Shown: positions 24,501 to 35,625 of the stretch, piece by piece
How the letters are laid out: each line of letters starts with the position of its first letter
How positions within the stretch are numbered: position 1 is the first letter of the stretch
Source of the DNA: Turbatrix aceti
Taxonomy: Eukaryota; Nematoda; Chromadorea; Rhabditida; Panagrolaimidae
Assembly (NCBI GenBank): GCA_963969345.1
Contig: OZ017766.1
Span: 5,456,001 to 5,520,000 of the forward strand
Direction of reading: 5' to 3'
DNA: 64,000 nt
The notes under the pieces: generated by a model
Told to the model about the DNA's origin: nothing
Databases searched by the model: none
The model's input: the letters and a program-made list of their open reading frames with translations, nothing else
Translations under genes and position numbers: made by a program

Positions 24501-26352
24501 TCAATCTCCGGGAAAAGTTTGCCACTGATTCCAACCCGAGCCTGAAGTTCTGTGTTTTCGGGTCAAGTATTCAATGTTTCTAAAAAATGTTAATTTTCTT
24601 TAAAAAATCTTAGAACATTGCTTCGTTTTTGTTCTCACAACAGCAATCAACCAATTGCTATTGTAAGAAATGCATATATTTATGTTAAATTAGAAACGAA
24701 TTTATCCTTTTTTAAATACAAAAAATACGTTTTTTTTCTAAAATTTAGAGTTCAAGTTGGATTTTCGGGTCGGGTATCCCAATTTTTGGGTTTGGGTCGG
24801 ATAACCAAAAATTTCGAGGTGCCCGACAACACCGGTCAACACCGTAATTTTGAGTTAAAATACACCGTGTTAGAATGAATTCAAATCTGAACATAAAATT
24901 ACCTCTGCATCGTAGTCATAAAAAGTGCGCGATGGAGTCGTTTTCTTGACTGGAAAACCGTTTTTTGTTAGTGTGGCACTGGGGGTTATCACCGACGGCG
25001 AATTTGATAGTGATATCAAAAAATCAATAATCGATCGATAATAAGGAAATTTTTTTTCTATTTCAAAAACGGTCAAGCAGATCGCTCTCTAATATACAGT
25101 AGACTGTATTCTACACCCACGAAAACCTTTGTACCCAAAAAATGAGACAGATCGATGCATGAAAAAAAAGTTGATAGTGAAAAACTGATATATCCGTTAT
25201 AATCTGGATATCCGTCAACATTTTTCAACATTTTTGTGTCGTTAAACTACTTCTAGTGCATTGTACATTTACTAGAAATCGATAAAACACCAAAAAATAC
25301 TGATATCAATGTTATCAAGGCTGATATCAATTTGCATATTTGTAGTTGGCTACAGTTTCCCGAACATCAATAATGGCTCGTGGATGGAGATATTGAGGGC
25401 CTTTTTTCAGCATTTTCGATGTTCAATCAACTTTTAGTAATTGTACAATAAACTAAGAAGTACAAAAATGTTGAAAAACGTTGAGGGATACCTTTTTTGA
25501 TCCCGGATTATAACGGATATATCAGTTTTTCACTATCAACTTTTTTTTCATGCATCGATACGTCTCATTTTTTGGGTACAAAGGTTTTCGAGGGTGTAGA
25601 ATACAGTCTACTGTATTAGAGAGCGATCTGCTTGACCTTTTTGAATTAAAAAAAATTTGTGATTATCGATTGATTATTGATTTTTTGATATCACTATCAA
25701 ATTCGCCGTCGGTGATAACCCCCAGTGCCACACTAATGTAAGATCAACAATAATAAAACAGACAATACGCGAAAATACTTAAAAACCACCAAAAAATGGT
25801 TTTCCAGTCGAGACTCCATGTTTTTTTTACATTTCGGGAATCGAGTGCAACGAGGTAACTGTAACCATTTTTAAAATCGTTGACGCGACCGCTTTTGCGT
25901 TGAGAAACCGTTGCTGTCTAAAATAAACTTGTATAATTTTGTAACGTACAAATGTCACCAACCTCATGAACTTTATAAACATAAACAAGCACGGTCTCGC
26001 GGTCAAAATCAAAAAACTGTCGGACAGCCGGCGGTGAAGTAAGCAAAAAGTGAGCCTGAAAATACATACGTCTTTAGTTTTAGTTTTTGTTTTCTGAAAA
26101 CTTACGAATAATTCTGGATCCACTTTGATGAAGTTTGCAATGTCGGCAATAAACGGATGTTTTCCAAAGTATTGAATGTGAGTAGACGAAAAAGGTTTTT
26201 GCTCAAGTTTTTTGTTAACACTTGGTTCAACACAAGTCAGGTTCGCTGATACGGAAAAGTATGTTTTCTTTATCGTAGGCAGCACCAGGACGTAGCCATG
26301 GAAGAAACTGTGCCGGAACGTCAGTTACAGGGGGTTTTTTGAATATACTCAT
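21563..26352 (-). pseudogene. GTPase family copy C: two zinc modules, frameshifts, exon split by an insertion
   Basis: Exons from the right: 26106-26352, 25963-26055, 24903-25917 (interrupted by an 888-base element at 24932-25819), 21563-24065. The product would start MSIFKKPPVTDVPAQF and have LPWLRPG, GYSYLVALD and NWVPSTIEHL. Two tandem copies of the roughly 120-residue zinc module (PKT-I-IPSG...FW-KVFDG-DVVIK...CQFC...YCRC) precede GASGAGKST. Breaks seen: one extra base near 26243 in exon 1, the insertion in exon 3, and one extra base near 23337 (CAAACAATTT where intact copies have CAAAAATTT), which ends the frame shortly after. The zinc and GTPase part downstream (about 588 codons) is fully open. 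The first intron-proximal spacer (24066-24902) matches the same intron of copy D. C and D are products of a recent segmental duplication. Confidence 0.8.
24932..25819. mobile_element. 888-bp inverted-repeat (MITE-like) element inserted in an exon of copy C
   Basis: The outer ends ATGGAGTC (24932) and GACTCCAT (25812-25819) are inverted, as are GACTGGAAAACC (24948) and GGTTTTCCAGTC (to 25809), and then long arms from TTAGTGTGGCACTGGGGG (24968) to its complement ending 25736. The arms meet near 25400. No coding region is present. The orthologous exons of copies D (33414-33545) and F (39973-40107) are continuous, so the empty site is visible twice. I could not find a clear target duplication; a few bases may have been lost at the site. 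Confidence 0.8.
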
Positions 26353-26399
26353 CTCTTATACGACACCAGAACGATAGTTTTAACTTGTAAAAACGTGAA

Positions 26400-27355
26400 T
26401 GTTAGCTAAAAGACAAATTAAATTGCAAAGCATTGATTCAGAATTTCAGGCGTTTTATTAAAATCGCCTGGATTTTGTTATTGCGCGTTACCCAAATAAT
26501 TATGTACAAAAAAGCTTTTTGAAGCAGATGGGACACTCAACTATCAACCCAATCACGTCGCAAGCACACTGGGGCTGAATACCTTTAAACTGTCGACACT
26601 CCTGATAACTACAGCAATAGCAAACAAAAATACGAAAATATCGAAATTTTATGTTTTTTGAATCTTCGGATTCAGCAATACATATGCAATTTTAAATTTA
26701 TTTTCACAACAAGGGTGTGCAGCTTTTTAAATATTGTTTAGATTTTATCCTGAATGGATTTATTAGTGACGCTGCACGAAAAAATCCGTGATATTTATTT
26801 GATTCTACACAACATAAAATAAAGGTAGATAAACAACTTGAAACGAGAAAAAAATGTACAAAAGTCGACGTGTATTTTTTAAAAACAAAATTAGTCAACT
26901 GTTTCTGGACACGACTGCAAAAAGTTAGTCTTTAAAGGTACTTTTATTTTTTGAACATCTACATATTTCTGTAAGCTAACAAATATTTTTTCATCGACCA
27001 TGAAAAATTTTGCAACAGAAGCATCACAGCAAAGGCGTTTTTTTTGCAAGTAAGATGTAAAAGCGTCAAAAAAAAAGTTGACGAATGAAAGTGTCAAAAC
27101 GTTAGAAAAACTGACGATCGGAGAAATCAGAAAAAAACTGACGATTTTTTAGCAAAAGAATCAGTTTTTTTCTGACTTTTCGAGACAACTTTCGCATGCA
27201 CAAATTTTCACTTTTTTGCTAAGTAAAACGTCAGTTTTTTTCTTACTTTTTTTTTGTCAGTGTAGTTGAGAATAAAAGTATTTGGCAATCTGTCACAAGT
27301 TTCTGTGATTTTCAAGCAAATTTTGCGACATGCTCGCATTTTGCTATGATTTTTG
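26400..27355. other. Upstream region of copy C with a relic of a B-type first exon
   Basis: 26400-26750 matches the upstream regions of copies D (34020-34385) and, in part, F (40590-40930), so it likely holds the promoter of the C/D/F type. At 26975-27060 (minus strand) a segment encodes VAKFFMVDEKIF followed by a donor-like GTTAGC, matching the end of exon 1 of copy B (LAKYFMVDEKIL then GTAAGC). The rest of that copy is absent, so it is a fragment. The stretch 27100-27250 has repeated AAAAACTGACG/CGTCAGTTTTT words in both orientations. Confidence 0.5.
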
Positions 27356-29255
27356 GGTAAAGGGTCAGACCGGTTTGGCGCATGGCACACCCAATGGTTA
27401 AGCATAGGACGCGCCGGCTGTCTGGGCTATCCTGCTTTCCCTGGTCCCTCACTGGTTTTTCTTCGTTCAGCGCGCGTCGCTCTCATGAAGAGAGATTCTC
27501 CCGCTGCCCGAGCGCGCTGGTCGAATTAGTTGCAAAAAAAGGAATTTCGGGCCAAATTTTGAAATTTTTACTTTTTTGAATTAGATTTGTAATTATAATA
27601 ATATTTGAAGCATTTTGATGTGTTTTTTGGAATTGTGGGACAATTTTTGAACAAAATCGAGTAGGGTACGGTAGAAAAAATCCACGGATCTCCGAAATGT
27701 CGATAGAAAGCTGAAAATTTCAGGGTAGACTAAAAACAAAATTTCCTTTCGAATGGCTTACTCAGTTTTTTGATATCGAATCGATAAATGTCCGAAAAAA
27801 CGTTTTTTTTCGGAAATTTGAAAAATTCGGTACTTTTTAGAACTTTGATCAAAAAATGAATATCACCAGTCGAAAGCGCAATATCTTTTTTATCTACTCT
27901 GAAATTTTCACAGACCTACCGTATCCCTGGGGCATACGGTAGCGATTCTCCCGAACCATACTTGTTCAAACGCCTGAGGCTATGAGGTAGGGCACTGCAG
28001 AACAAAATGAGATAAAACATCTTGTAAGAAATTTTTCGGCCGACAAAACCGTGTAACTCCTGAATTTGTATCTATTTTTTTGGCTTCACACATATTAATT
28101 CGCGCAACATACACTCATTTTTGGTACCAATTTTCCAAAAATTGAAATCGAAAAAGTGGGGTCTGGGGGAAAAATCGCTATTCGTTCAGTTTGAAAGCAA
28201 TATTGCTGAAAATTTCAGGGAAGGAGTAAAAATGTATTCTAAATTCGATGATGGTATCCATTTCTTTCAATTTGGACCGAAAAATTTCTAAATGTTCGAA
28301 TTTTCGAAAAAAAAGCTTTTTTCGGAACTTTTTCGAACTTTTAAAAACAAGATAATAAAATTTTTGAATTCTACAGGGTTTTTTACGTCTGGGGTCAAGA
28401 TTCATGCTAAACGCTCCAAAACTGTGTCAATGGCGATTTTTCCCCCAGACCCCACTTTTTCGATTTCAATTTTCGGAAAATTGGTACCAAAAATGAGTGT
28501 ATGTTGCGCGAATTAATAGTGTGAAGCCAAAAAAATAGATACAAATTCAGGAGTTACACGGTTTTGTCGGCCGAAAAATTTCTTACAAGATGTTTTTTCT
28601 CATTTTGTTCTGCAGCGCCCTACCTCATAGCCTCAGGCGTTTGAACAAGTATGGTTCGGGAGAATCGCTACCGTATGCCCCAGGGATACGGTAGGTCTGT
28701 GAAAATTTCAGAGTAGATAAAAAAGATATTGCGCTTTCGACTGGTGATATTCATTTTTTGATCAAAGTTCTAAAAAGTACCGAATTTTTCAAATTTCCGA
28801 AAAAAAACGTTTTTTCGGACATTTATCGATTCGATATCAAAAAACTGAGTAAGCCATTCGAAAGGAAATTTTGTTTTTAGTCTACCCTGAAATTTTCAGC
28901 TTTCTATCGACATTTCGGAGATCCGTGGATTTTTTCTACCGTACCCTACTCGATTTTGTTCAAAAATTGTCCCACAATTCCAAAAAACACATCAAAATGC
29001 TTCAAATATTATTATAATTACAAATCTAATTCGAAAAAGTAAAAATTTCAAAATTTGGCCCAAAATTCCTTTTTTTGCAACTAATTCGACCAGCGCGCTC
29101 GGGCAGCGGGAAAATCTCTCTTCATGAGAGCGACGCGCGCTGAACGAAAAGAAATCAGTGAGGGACCAGAGAGCGCTGAAGAGAGTCAGACATCGAGAGC
29201 GTCCTATGCTTAACCATTGGGTGTGCCATGCGCCAAACCGGTCTGACCCTTTACC
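27356..29255. mobile_element. 1.9-kb fold-back element with 823-bp inverted arms and 8-bp target duplication
   Basis: The left arm 27356-28178 is the near-perfect reverse complement of the right arm 28433-29255, with a 254-base centre. The termini read GGTAAAGGGTCAGACCGG on both ends. The element is flanked by an exact direct repeat GATTTTTG at 27348-27355 and 29256-29263. No transposase or other coding region is visible; the open frames are short. An 8-bp duplication fits the hAT superfamily, and the long arms fit a non-autonomous fold-back type. It lies between GTPase copies C and D. Confidence 0.92.
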
Positions 29256-29263
29256 GATTTTTG

Positions 29264-30422
29264 TTGTTCTTCATTTTCTTATTTTCTGATTCTGAAGTCA
29301 CTGAGCTCACTGTCTTATTTTCTCGCTGTCGCAGTGAAGTCGATCATCAATCAGTCCGTCCGTCTATCACACTTCTAACTTTTTCCGGCAATGATTTTCT
29401 GAAGAACGGCAAAGCAATCCGTAAAACTTCGAAACTACAGTTGACGTCAACAGTAAGTTTTTATTTTGGTATGTGAAAGAAAAGATACTTATTTATACAT
29501 ATTTTTATAAATGTTTTTCCGTTTTTTTTTGTTTTTTTAACCGTACTTGTAACCAATGCATAAAACCGGCCTAAAAATCAGGCCGCCGGCCGGCTTGCGG
29601 CCGGCCTAAATTTTCAGGCCGAAGCCGGGCCGGCCGCGGCCTATTTTTTTTTTTAAATTTCGTGCTTTATTTTAGGGTTATTTTCGCAAAATTTGACCAA
29701 ATTTGGAAAAAAATTTTTTTTGGAAACAATCTAATATTATGGAAAAATGCATAATAATAAATTCCCCTGTGGTAAAAAGTAAAAAATCGAAAAAGTAAAA
29801 CGTCAGAAAATCATACTTTTTGAAGAACGTCAGAAAATCATACTTTTTTCGAAAAAAATCAACTTTCGAATTTTTTCCGGCTTTTCCCGGCTTTTTCGGC
29901 CGGCCTTGAATCGAAAAGCCGGCCGGATTTTATGCCATCCTGTAACTGCGGTTTTGACAAGACAGAAAAATAAAAAAATGGAATATTCTCGTTTCTAAAG
30001 TACGTTTTTTTTAACAGCACATAAACAATGACTAAAGTTGTACTGTTTTCAGAAAAATAAAAAATGAAACCATATTGTTGCAATTCTACAACTACAAGGA
30101 GCAACTTTTGAAGAAAACGCCAAGTAAATTCGAATGTTAAAAAAATGCTTACAGCGCACACAGTCACGCTCCGTAATCGCGACTGTCTTTTATGTATTGT
30201 CGACATACTGATAGCGATATCAAAAAGGAAAAGGACAACACAAAATTTATTTCTGCTTTCGAAGTACATATTTAGTTAATTAAGTCAGAATGCGACTACA
30301 ACTTTGGAATCCATTATGTTTCTAAAAGTAAGTAATCGAGTTTATTGTTTAAATTATAAAACAATTACATAATGTTAAAATCAATACAGAACGGAAATTT
30401 TAAAAAATATACACCATGAAAC
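29264..30422. other. Spacer between fold-back element and copy D
   Basis: No gene supported. 29228-29476 has an open frame that starts inside the fold-back arm and is rejected. A small GC-rich inverted-repeat element (29559-29934) is listed separately. From about 30160 the sequence is the 3' flank of copy D and is repeated at 35630-35710 and 36545-36706. Confidence 0.5.
29559..29934. mobile_element. GC-rich inverted-repeat element (MITE-like) with GGCCGGCC clusters
   Basis: The left end GCATAAAACCGGCC and the right end GGCCGGATTTTATGC are inverted repeats. Both ends carry dense GGCC/CCGG palindromes, whereas the interior is AT-rich like its surroundings. No open frame of note. The target duplication is not clear. 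Confidence 0.45.
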
Positions 30423-33400
30423 TTATTCGTTGTTGAATCGAAAATGAGGCTCATACAAATCGCAAAAGTTTTGAACCTTTTTCTGTAATGTATCGCTTAA
30501 CAACCCGTCAATCCGAGCCAGTTGTCGGAAGAATGCCAACTGCTGGATACGTTGAAGTTTGACATCTTCCGTGAACCCAATTGCCTGTGCAATCTTCAAG
30601 TGCTTTCTTGACCTGACCGTTGAAAGACGAAGCAAGCACGCCTATCAAATGGTTGGCGGTGTCATACTGCGTCCGTTTGTATTAGGCAACTTATCTTCAA
30701 CGCTTTGGCACATTTGACTGAAGAGCGTTTTTGCAGTGTCAATAAATCCAATTTCGGATGTTGCAAACGGTTTAACGGAGTCCAAAAATTCAAAGAAGCG
30801 GTAAAGTGAATTCTGAGATGCATTCCAGCTGTCATTGTAGTGCTTTGGACCTGTCAGATCGTACTCAATTCCGTGGTGATGCGCGCATAAAAAGTTGTAC
30901 GACTCGCTGTCGAAGCAGAACAACCGATTTTGATCGAGCGGAATTTGCAGATCAGGTTCTGCTTCAGCAAATCTTCGGAGCACCGGATACGTTTGGCCTG
31001 GACGATAAAGCGTGCCCCGGGTGTTTGTGAAAAACAAAACCAAGTTTGGACGGTGTTCAAGAGGAACGAATTGCAGAAGCCGACGTAGAACGCTCTCAAA
31101 ATCGGCTTCCATTCTGCTTTGGTTTGGCAGAAGGACAATACAGATTGCGTGCAGGTAACCTGCTTGAAGCACGGCGCGTTTGATGTGGTCAATGTTGATA
31201 TCGTCTTGATCTAGGCCCCGCGTATCGTTAATACCTGGCGTATCGATAAAGTTGAATTTCTTTGTTGTGCCGTTAATTTCAGTGGTAATGGAACACATGC
31301 GGGGGCGCTGTGTGATGGACTGACCAAAGTCGTTGAAGTCTTCGTTCTGAGCTTCAGGCAAATCTTGTCCGACGACAATAGTTTCAACGTCAAGAGTATC
31401 ACGACCTTTGCCAACCACGAATCGGGACGGAATCACCGCCGTTAACTCGCCATTGTAAGCTTCTTTCTGTGTTTTGAATTTAACGAGATTTGCCATGTTA
31501 TTGATGAGCGTGGATTTTCCAGCTCCGGAAGCGCCGATGAGCAGAATATTCATTTCATCTGTTGGGATCTTGGGTTTACGAGATCTAATTGTGTGATTCG
31601 CAGGCAGAAAATAAGTTTTTTTAAATGCTCCACAGCGGCAGTAAACAATGCCTTCTTTTTCAGGATGAACATTTAGAAATGTTCTGCAGAACTGGCAAAC
31701 AAAACGTACACCATCTTTTTCAAGCTGTGCATCTGTTTTATTCAAAACAGAAATTCCGCTGAATTGGTAAGGTTGAATAACTTGCACGGTAAATTGTTTG
31801 ACCAGTTTCTGTAGTCACTCTAACGGTAGATTTTTCGTCTTGTTTGATGACCACATCATCGCCGTCGAAGACTTTTTGCCAGAACGCCAAATTGCCACTT
31901 GGAATGCGTATCATCGTCTTCGGCACCGGTAGTTTGGTTGGTGGTGGTGGAATGGATGGGATCGTCTGTTTTTTAACAGGAGGGGGGTTATTGACATCGG
32001 AGTTCAAATTATTTGAAAAATCTTGTGTAGGCAATATTGCCCCCGGTGAATTCCACGTATTTGATCGAGCTGGCTGTTCTTGAAGAATCTGGTTGTACAA
32101 TTCTTTCTCGTCATCTTCCGCTATGTTGTCTTCATATTGTGTTTTCAGTATGACGCAAATATTTTTTTGAAACTCAGCCACGTTTGAAATGTTTTCAAAA
32201 CAAGCCAATAACTCGTCGTAATAAAAATGTGGATTCCTTGAAATTAACGTAGTTGCCAGTGCCCATGACTTTTTTACAATTTTGCTGCCAGTGTAAAGCC
32301 GAATAATAGAAGTCTCAATATCTGTGACGCGCTCCAATAATTTGATAAATGCAGCGTTTAATTTTTTAATGTTTGATAGCGTAAAAAATAAATCTCCGTA
32401 CTGCCTACTGTGCACACAATTACGTAAATGTTCAATTGTTGACGGTGTCCAGTTCACCAATACTTTGCAATTCTTTAGCATAGAATGAGAGTAGTCCGCT
32501 TTTTCAATAACCGATCTGATTTTCTAAAATCATATAAAATAATTGCTAATAGTTTTTAGACCTAAACACAAGTTATAACAACGTTTGGATAATAAAAAAT
32601 TGCTATCATCGGATTTTTGACAAAACCAGTGTTGTCGGATACCCAACCCGAATTCCGACCAGGATGACGAAGCGGGAGAATCGCTCAAATCTCTCGTAAG
32701 AATTCAAAATGATTATACGGAAAATTAATAAAACAATTAATAAAAAAAACCGTTTTTTTATAAATTAGATGCAAACACAAATGTGTTAACAATGTGTCTG
32801 AAACAGAACAGAACTGTTTATTTTGATTTTTATTTGGAAAACGGGGTCGCCCGATAGATTTTTGCAAGAAACTCCGGAGATTTTGGGAGAATGTCCGGAA
32901 GATTTTCTCCCGGGTTTCAATCTCCGGGGAGAGTTTCGCCAAACTGATTCCGACCAGACCCCAAATTCGATCCGAAGTTCTGTGTTTTCGGGTCAAGTTT
33001 TGTGTATTCAATGTTTCTAAAAATTGTTCATTTTCTGTAAAAAATCTTAGAACATTGCTTCATTCTTGTTTGCACAACAGCAATAAACCTAATTGCTGTT
33101 GTGAGAAATGCATAAATTTTGAACTAGAAACAAATTTATTCCTTTTTGAATACAAAAAATACGTTTTTTTCGAAATTTTGAGTTCGAGTCGGATTTTCGG
33201 GTCGGGTATCCAAAGTTTTGGGCTCGGGTCGGGTACCAGAAAGTTTCGAGGTACCCGACAACACTAACTAAAACCGTAATTTTGAGTTCAAATACACCGT
33301 GTTATATGTATAAATATAACTCGTACTGATGTTGTGTTATATATCAGTACGAGTTATATTTGTGCCCAACGTGCGAGTGCGGGTAATAAATTCAAATCTG

Positions 33401-33980
33401 AAAATAAAATTACCTTTGCATCGTATTTAGAAAAACGTAAGAAATACTTTTTTTGTACATATCGGGAATCGAGTGCAACGAGGTAACTGTAACCACTTTT
33501 AAAATCGTTGACGCAACCGGTTTTGCGTGGAGAAACCGTTGCTGTCTAAAATAAACTTGTATAATTTTGTAACGTACAAATGTCACCAACCTCATGAACG
33601 TTATAAACATAAACAAGCACGGTCTCGCGGTCAAAATCAAAAAACTGACGGACAGCCGGCGGTGAAGTAAGCAAAAAGTGAGCCTGAAAATACATACGTC
33701 TTTAGTTTTAGTTTTTGTTTTCTGAAAACTTACGAATAATTCTGGATCCACTTTGATGAAGTTTGCAATGTCGGCAATAAACGGATGTTTTCCAAAGTAT
33801 TGAATGTGAGTAGACGAAAAAGGTTTTTGCTCAAGTTTTTTGTTAACACTTGGTTCAACACAATCAGGTTCGCTGATACGGAAAAGTATGTTTTCTTTAT
33901 CGTAGGCAGCACCTAGGACGTAGCCATGGAAGAAACTGTGCCGGAACGTCAGTTACAGGGGGTTTTTTGAATATACTCAT
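30423..33980 (-). pseudogene. GTPase family copy D: one zinc module, several frameshifts
   Basis: Exons from the right: 33734-33980, 33591-33683, 33414-33545, 30423-32523. It is nearly identical to copy C outside the element inserted in C. It has LPWLRP, GYSYLVALD, NWTPSTIEHL, one zinc module fused to part of a first (C has two), GASGAGKST, DTPGINDTRG and FFTNTRGT. Breaks: one extra base near 33914 right after LRP in exon 1; the same extra base as in C, near 31797 (CAAACAATTT); and several indels between 30585 and 30705 that split the helical tail. The stretch 30645-31787 with the whole GTPase core is open. Exon 1 does not carry the extra base that C has near 26243. The shared break predates the duplication and the private ones came after it. 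Confidence 0.8.
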
Positions 33981-34385
33981 CTCTTATACGACACCAGAAC
34001 GATAGTTTTAACTTGTAAAAACGTGAATGTTAGCTAAAAGACAAATTAAATTGCAAAGCATTGATTCAGAATTCCAGGCGTTTTATTAAAATCGCTTGGA
34101 TTTTGTTATTGCGCGTTACCCGAATAATAATGTATAAAAAAAGCTTTTTGAAGCAGATGGGACACTCAACTATCAACCCAATCACGTCGCAAGCACACTG
34201 GGGCGAATACCTTTAAACTGTCGACACTCCTGATAACAACAGCAATAGCAAACAAAAATGCGGAAATATCGAAATTTGATGTTTTTTGAATCTTCGGATG
34301 CAGCAATACATACAGAATTTTAAATTTATTTTCACAACAGGGGTTTGCAACTTTTTAAATATTCTTTAGATTTTATCCTGACTGC
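30423..34385 (-). repeat. Segmental duplication partner of 21563-26750
   Basis: The unit from the 3' end of copy D to about 400 bases upstream of its first exon matches the C unit in order and orientation, including introns and the roughly 850-base intron before the last exon. Differences by eye are scattered substitutions and small indels, the 888-base insertion in C, the second zinc module in C, and a short inverted repeat at about 33300-33360 in D that is absent from C. Beyond about 34385 and 26750 the similarity stops. Confidence 0.75.
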
Positions 34386-34974
34386 AACGGTTTCTTTCCC
34401 GTGAAGTTCCGTGAAGATCTCCTCCCCGTAAATCCCCCCGTAATGTAAATCCACCCCGCAGGGGAACCCTCGTCCAGATGTCAAAGCTTGATTGCCAAAT
34501 TTTAAATCAGTTTAAAGCAGCTTAGAAATCAGCTCAAGAAAAATGTCTTCTAAACGTTGCAATTTTGGAAAATAGCTTCTTTAAAACTTTCAAGAAAGGT
34601 ACATAAAACAAATTCATATCAAATCAGTTAGCATAATTTCCACTTCAATGCAATTCAGAGATTTCAACATCAGAATTTTAAAGCTCACAGATATGTATTT
34701 ATAATAGATCAGATGCTAACGCGCAAATGATCTGCTCTCGACAGCTCTGCTCTGAAGGCGAGTTCGACCAATTGTAACTGCAATATCGAAATTGCGCACA
34801 GATTCTTGTTCGCGATGTTTCTTTCTCAACCGTACGCATGTTAATATAAATCAATATTCATTCTTACGTTTTTACGTTCAAATCATAAATATTACAATAC
34901 AACAATCTTTGATCCGTCTTCAGAAATCTAATGACATTCAAAAATCAAAACTTACGATTATGTATTGATTTTAT
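33981..34974. other. Upstream of copy D and duplicated 3' flank of copy B
   Basis: 33981-34385 is the upstream region of D, matching C. At 34390-34470 a GC-rich patch with CCCCGTAAAT/CCCCCGTAATG words marks the junction. 34600-34974 matches 17840-18180, the 3' flank of copy B. No gene is in this stretch. Confidence 0.6.
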
Positions 34975-35625
34975 AACGGAAGGTGCATTGGACGTAATAG
35001 CAATAAATATCAGTGGGACAAAAAGCGGGAAAACGGTTCATAAATTTCAGTAAAATCCAGAATACGCCGAGTCAACTTGTCACTCAAAAACCCGTCAATT
35101 AAAGTAAGTTGCCGGAAGAAGGCTAGCTGCTGGCACCTTAAAAGTTTGACGTCTTCCGTGAACCCAATTGCCTGTGCGAGATTTCCCGTGCTCTTGGGAC
35201 CTGACCGTTGAAAGACGACGCAAGCATGCCGATCAAATGTTTGGCGATATCATATTGCGTGTTTGTATTAGGCAAGTTCTTTAACGCTTTGGCACATTTG
35301 ATGAAGAGCGTGTATGCAATGTCAATAAATTCAATTTCGGACGTTGCAAACGGTGTGACGGTGTTCAAAATTCAAAAAATCTGTAGAAGAGACTTTCGGG
35401 ATTCCTTCCAACTGTCTTTGTAGTGAGATGGACTCGTCAGATCGTACTCAATGCCGTGGTGATGAGCACATAACAAAGTTGTACGACTCGCTGTCGAAGC
35501 AGAAGCAACCGATCGTTTATCGAGCGAAATTTGCAATTTTGGTTGTGCTTTTGCAAAGTTTTGAAGCACGGAAAACGTTTGGTCTGGACGATAAAGTGTG
35601 CCCCGGGTGTAAAAAACAAAACCAA
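34975..35625 (-). pseudogene. GTPase family fragment E: truncated C-terminal part of a B-like copy
   Basis: The minus strand shows in broken frames the last third of the family protein: RPGQT, LCAHHHGIEYDLTSP, DSWKESRKSL, LFIKCAKALK, LPNTNTQYD and HLIGMLASS. The nearest relative is copy B. At least four indels break it (near 35180, 35370, 35470 and 35510), and it stops abruptly at about 35620 inside TNTRGT. There it is joined to sequence that in copy D lies in the 3' flank (GATAGCGATATCAAAAAGG). The P-loop half is absent. It is a dead rearrangement product. Confidence 0.8.

Noticed and set aside
24968..25736. TTAGTG...CACTAA ends suggesting a CACTA-type transposon
   Set aside because: The orientation is inverse to CACTA ends (which begin CACTA and end TAGTG), and further inverted pairs extend outside them to 24932 and 25819.
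27208..29476. Open frames of 60-80 codons inside the 1.9-kb fold-back
   Set aside because: Mirror-image frames appear in both arms with no transposase motif; they are by-products of the inverted repeat.
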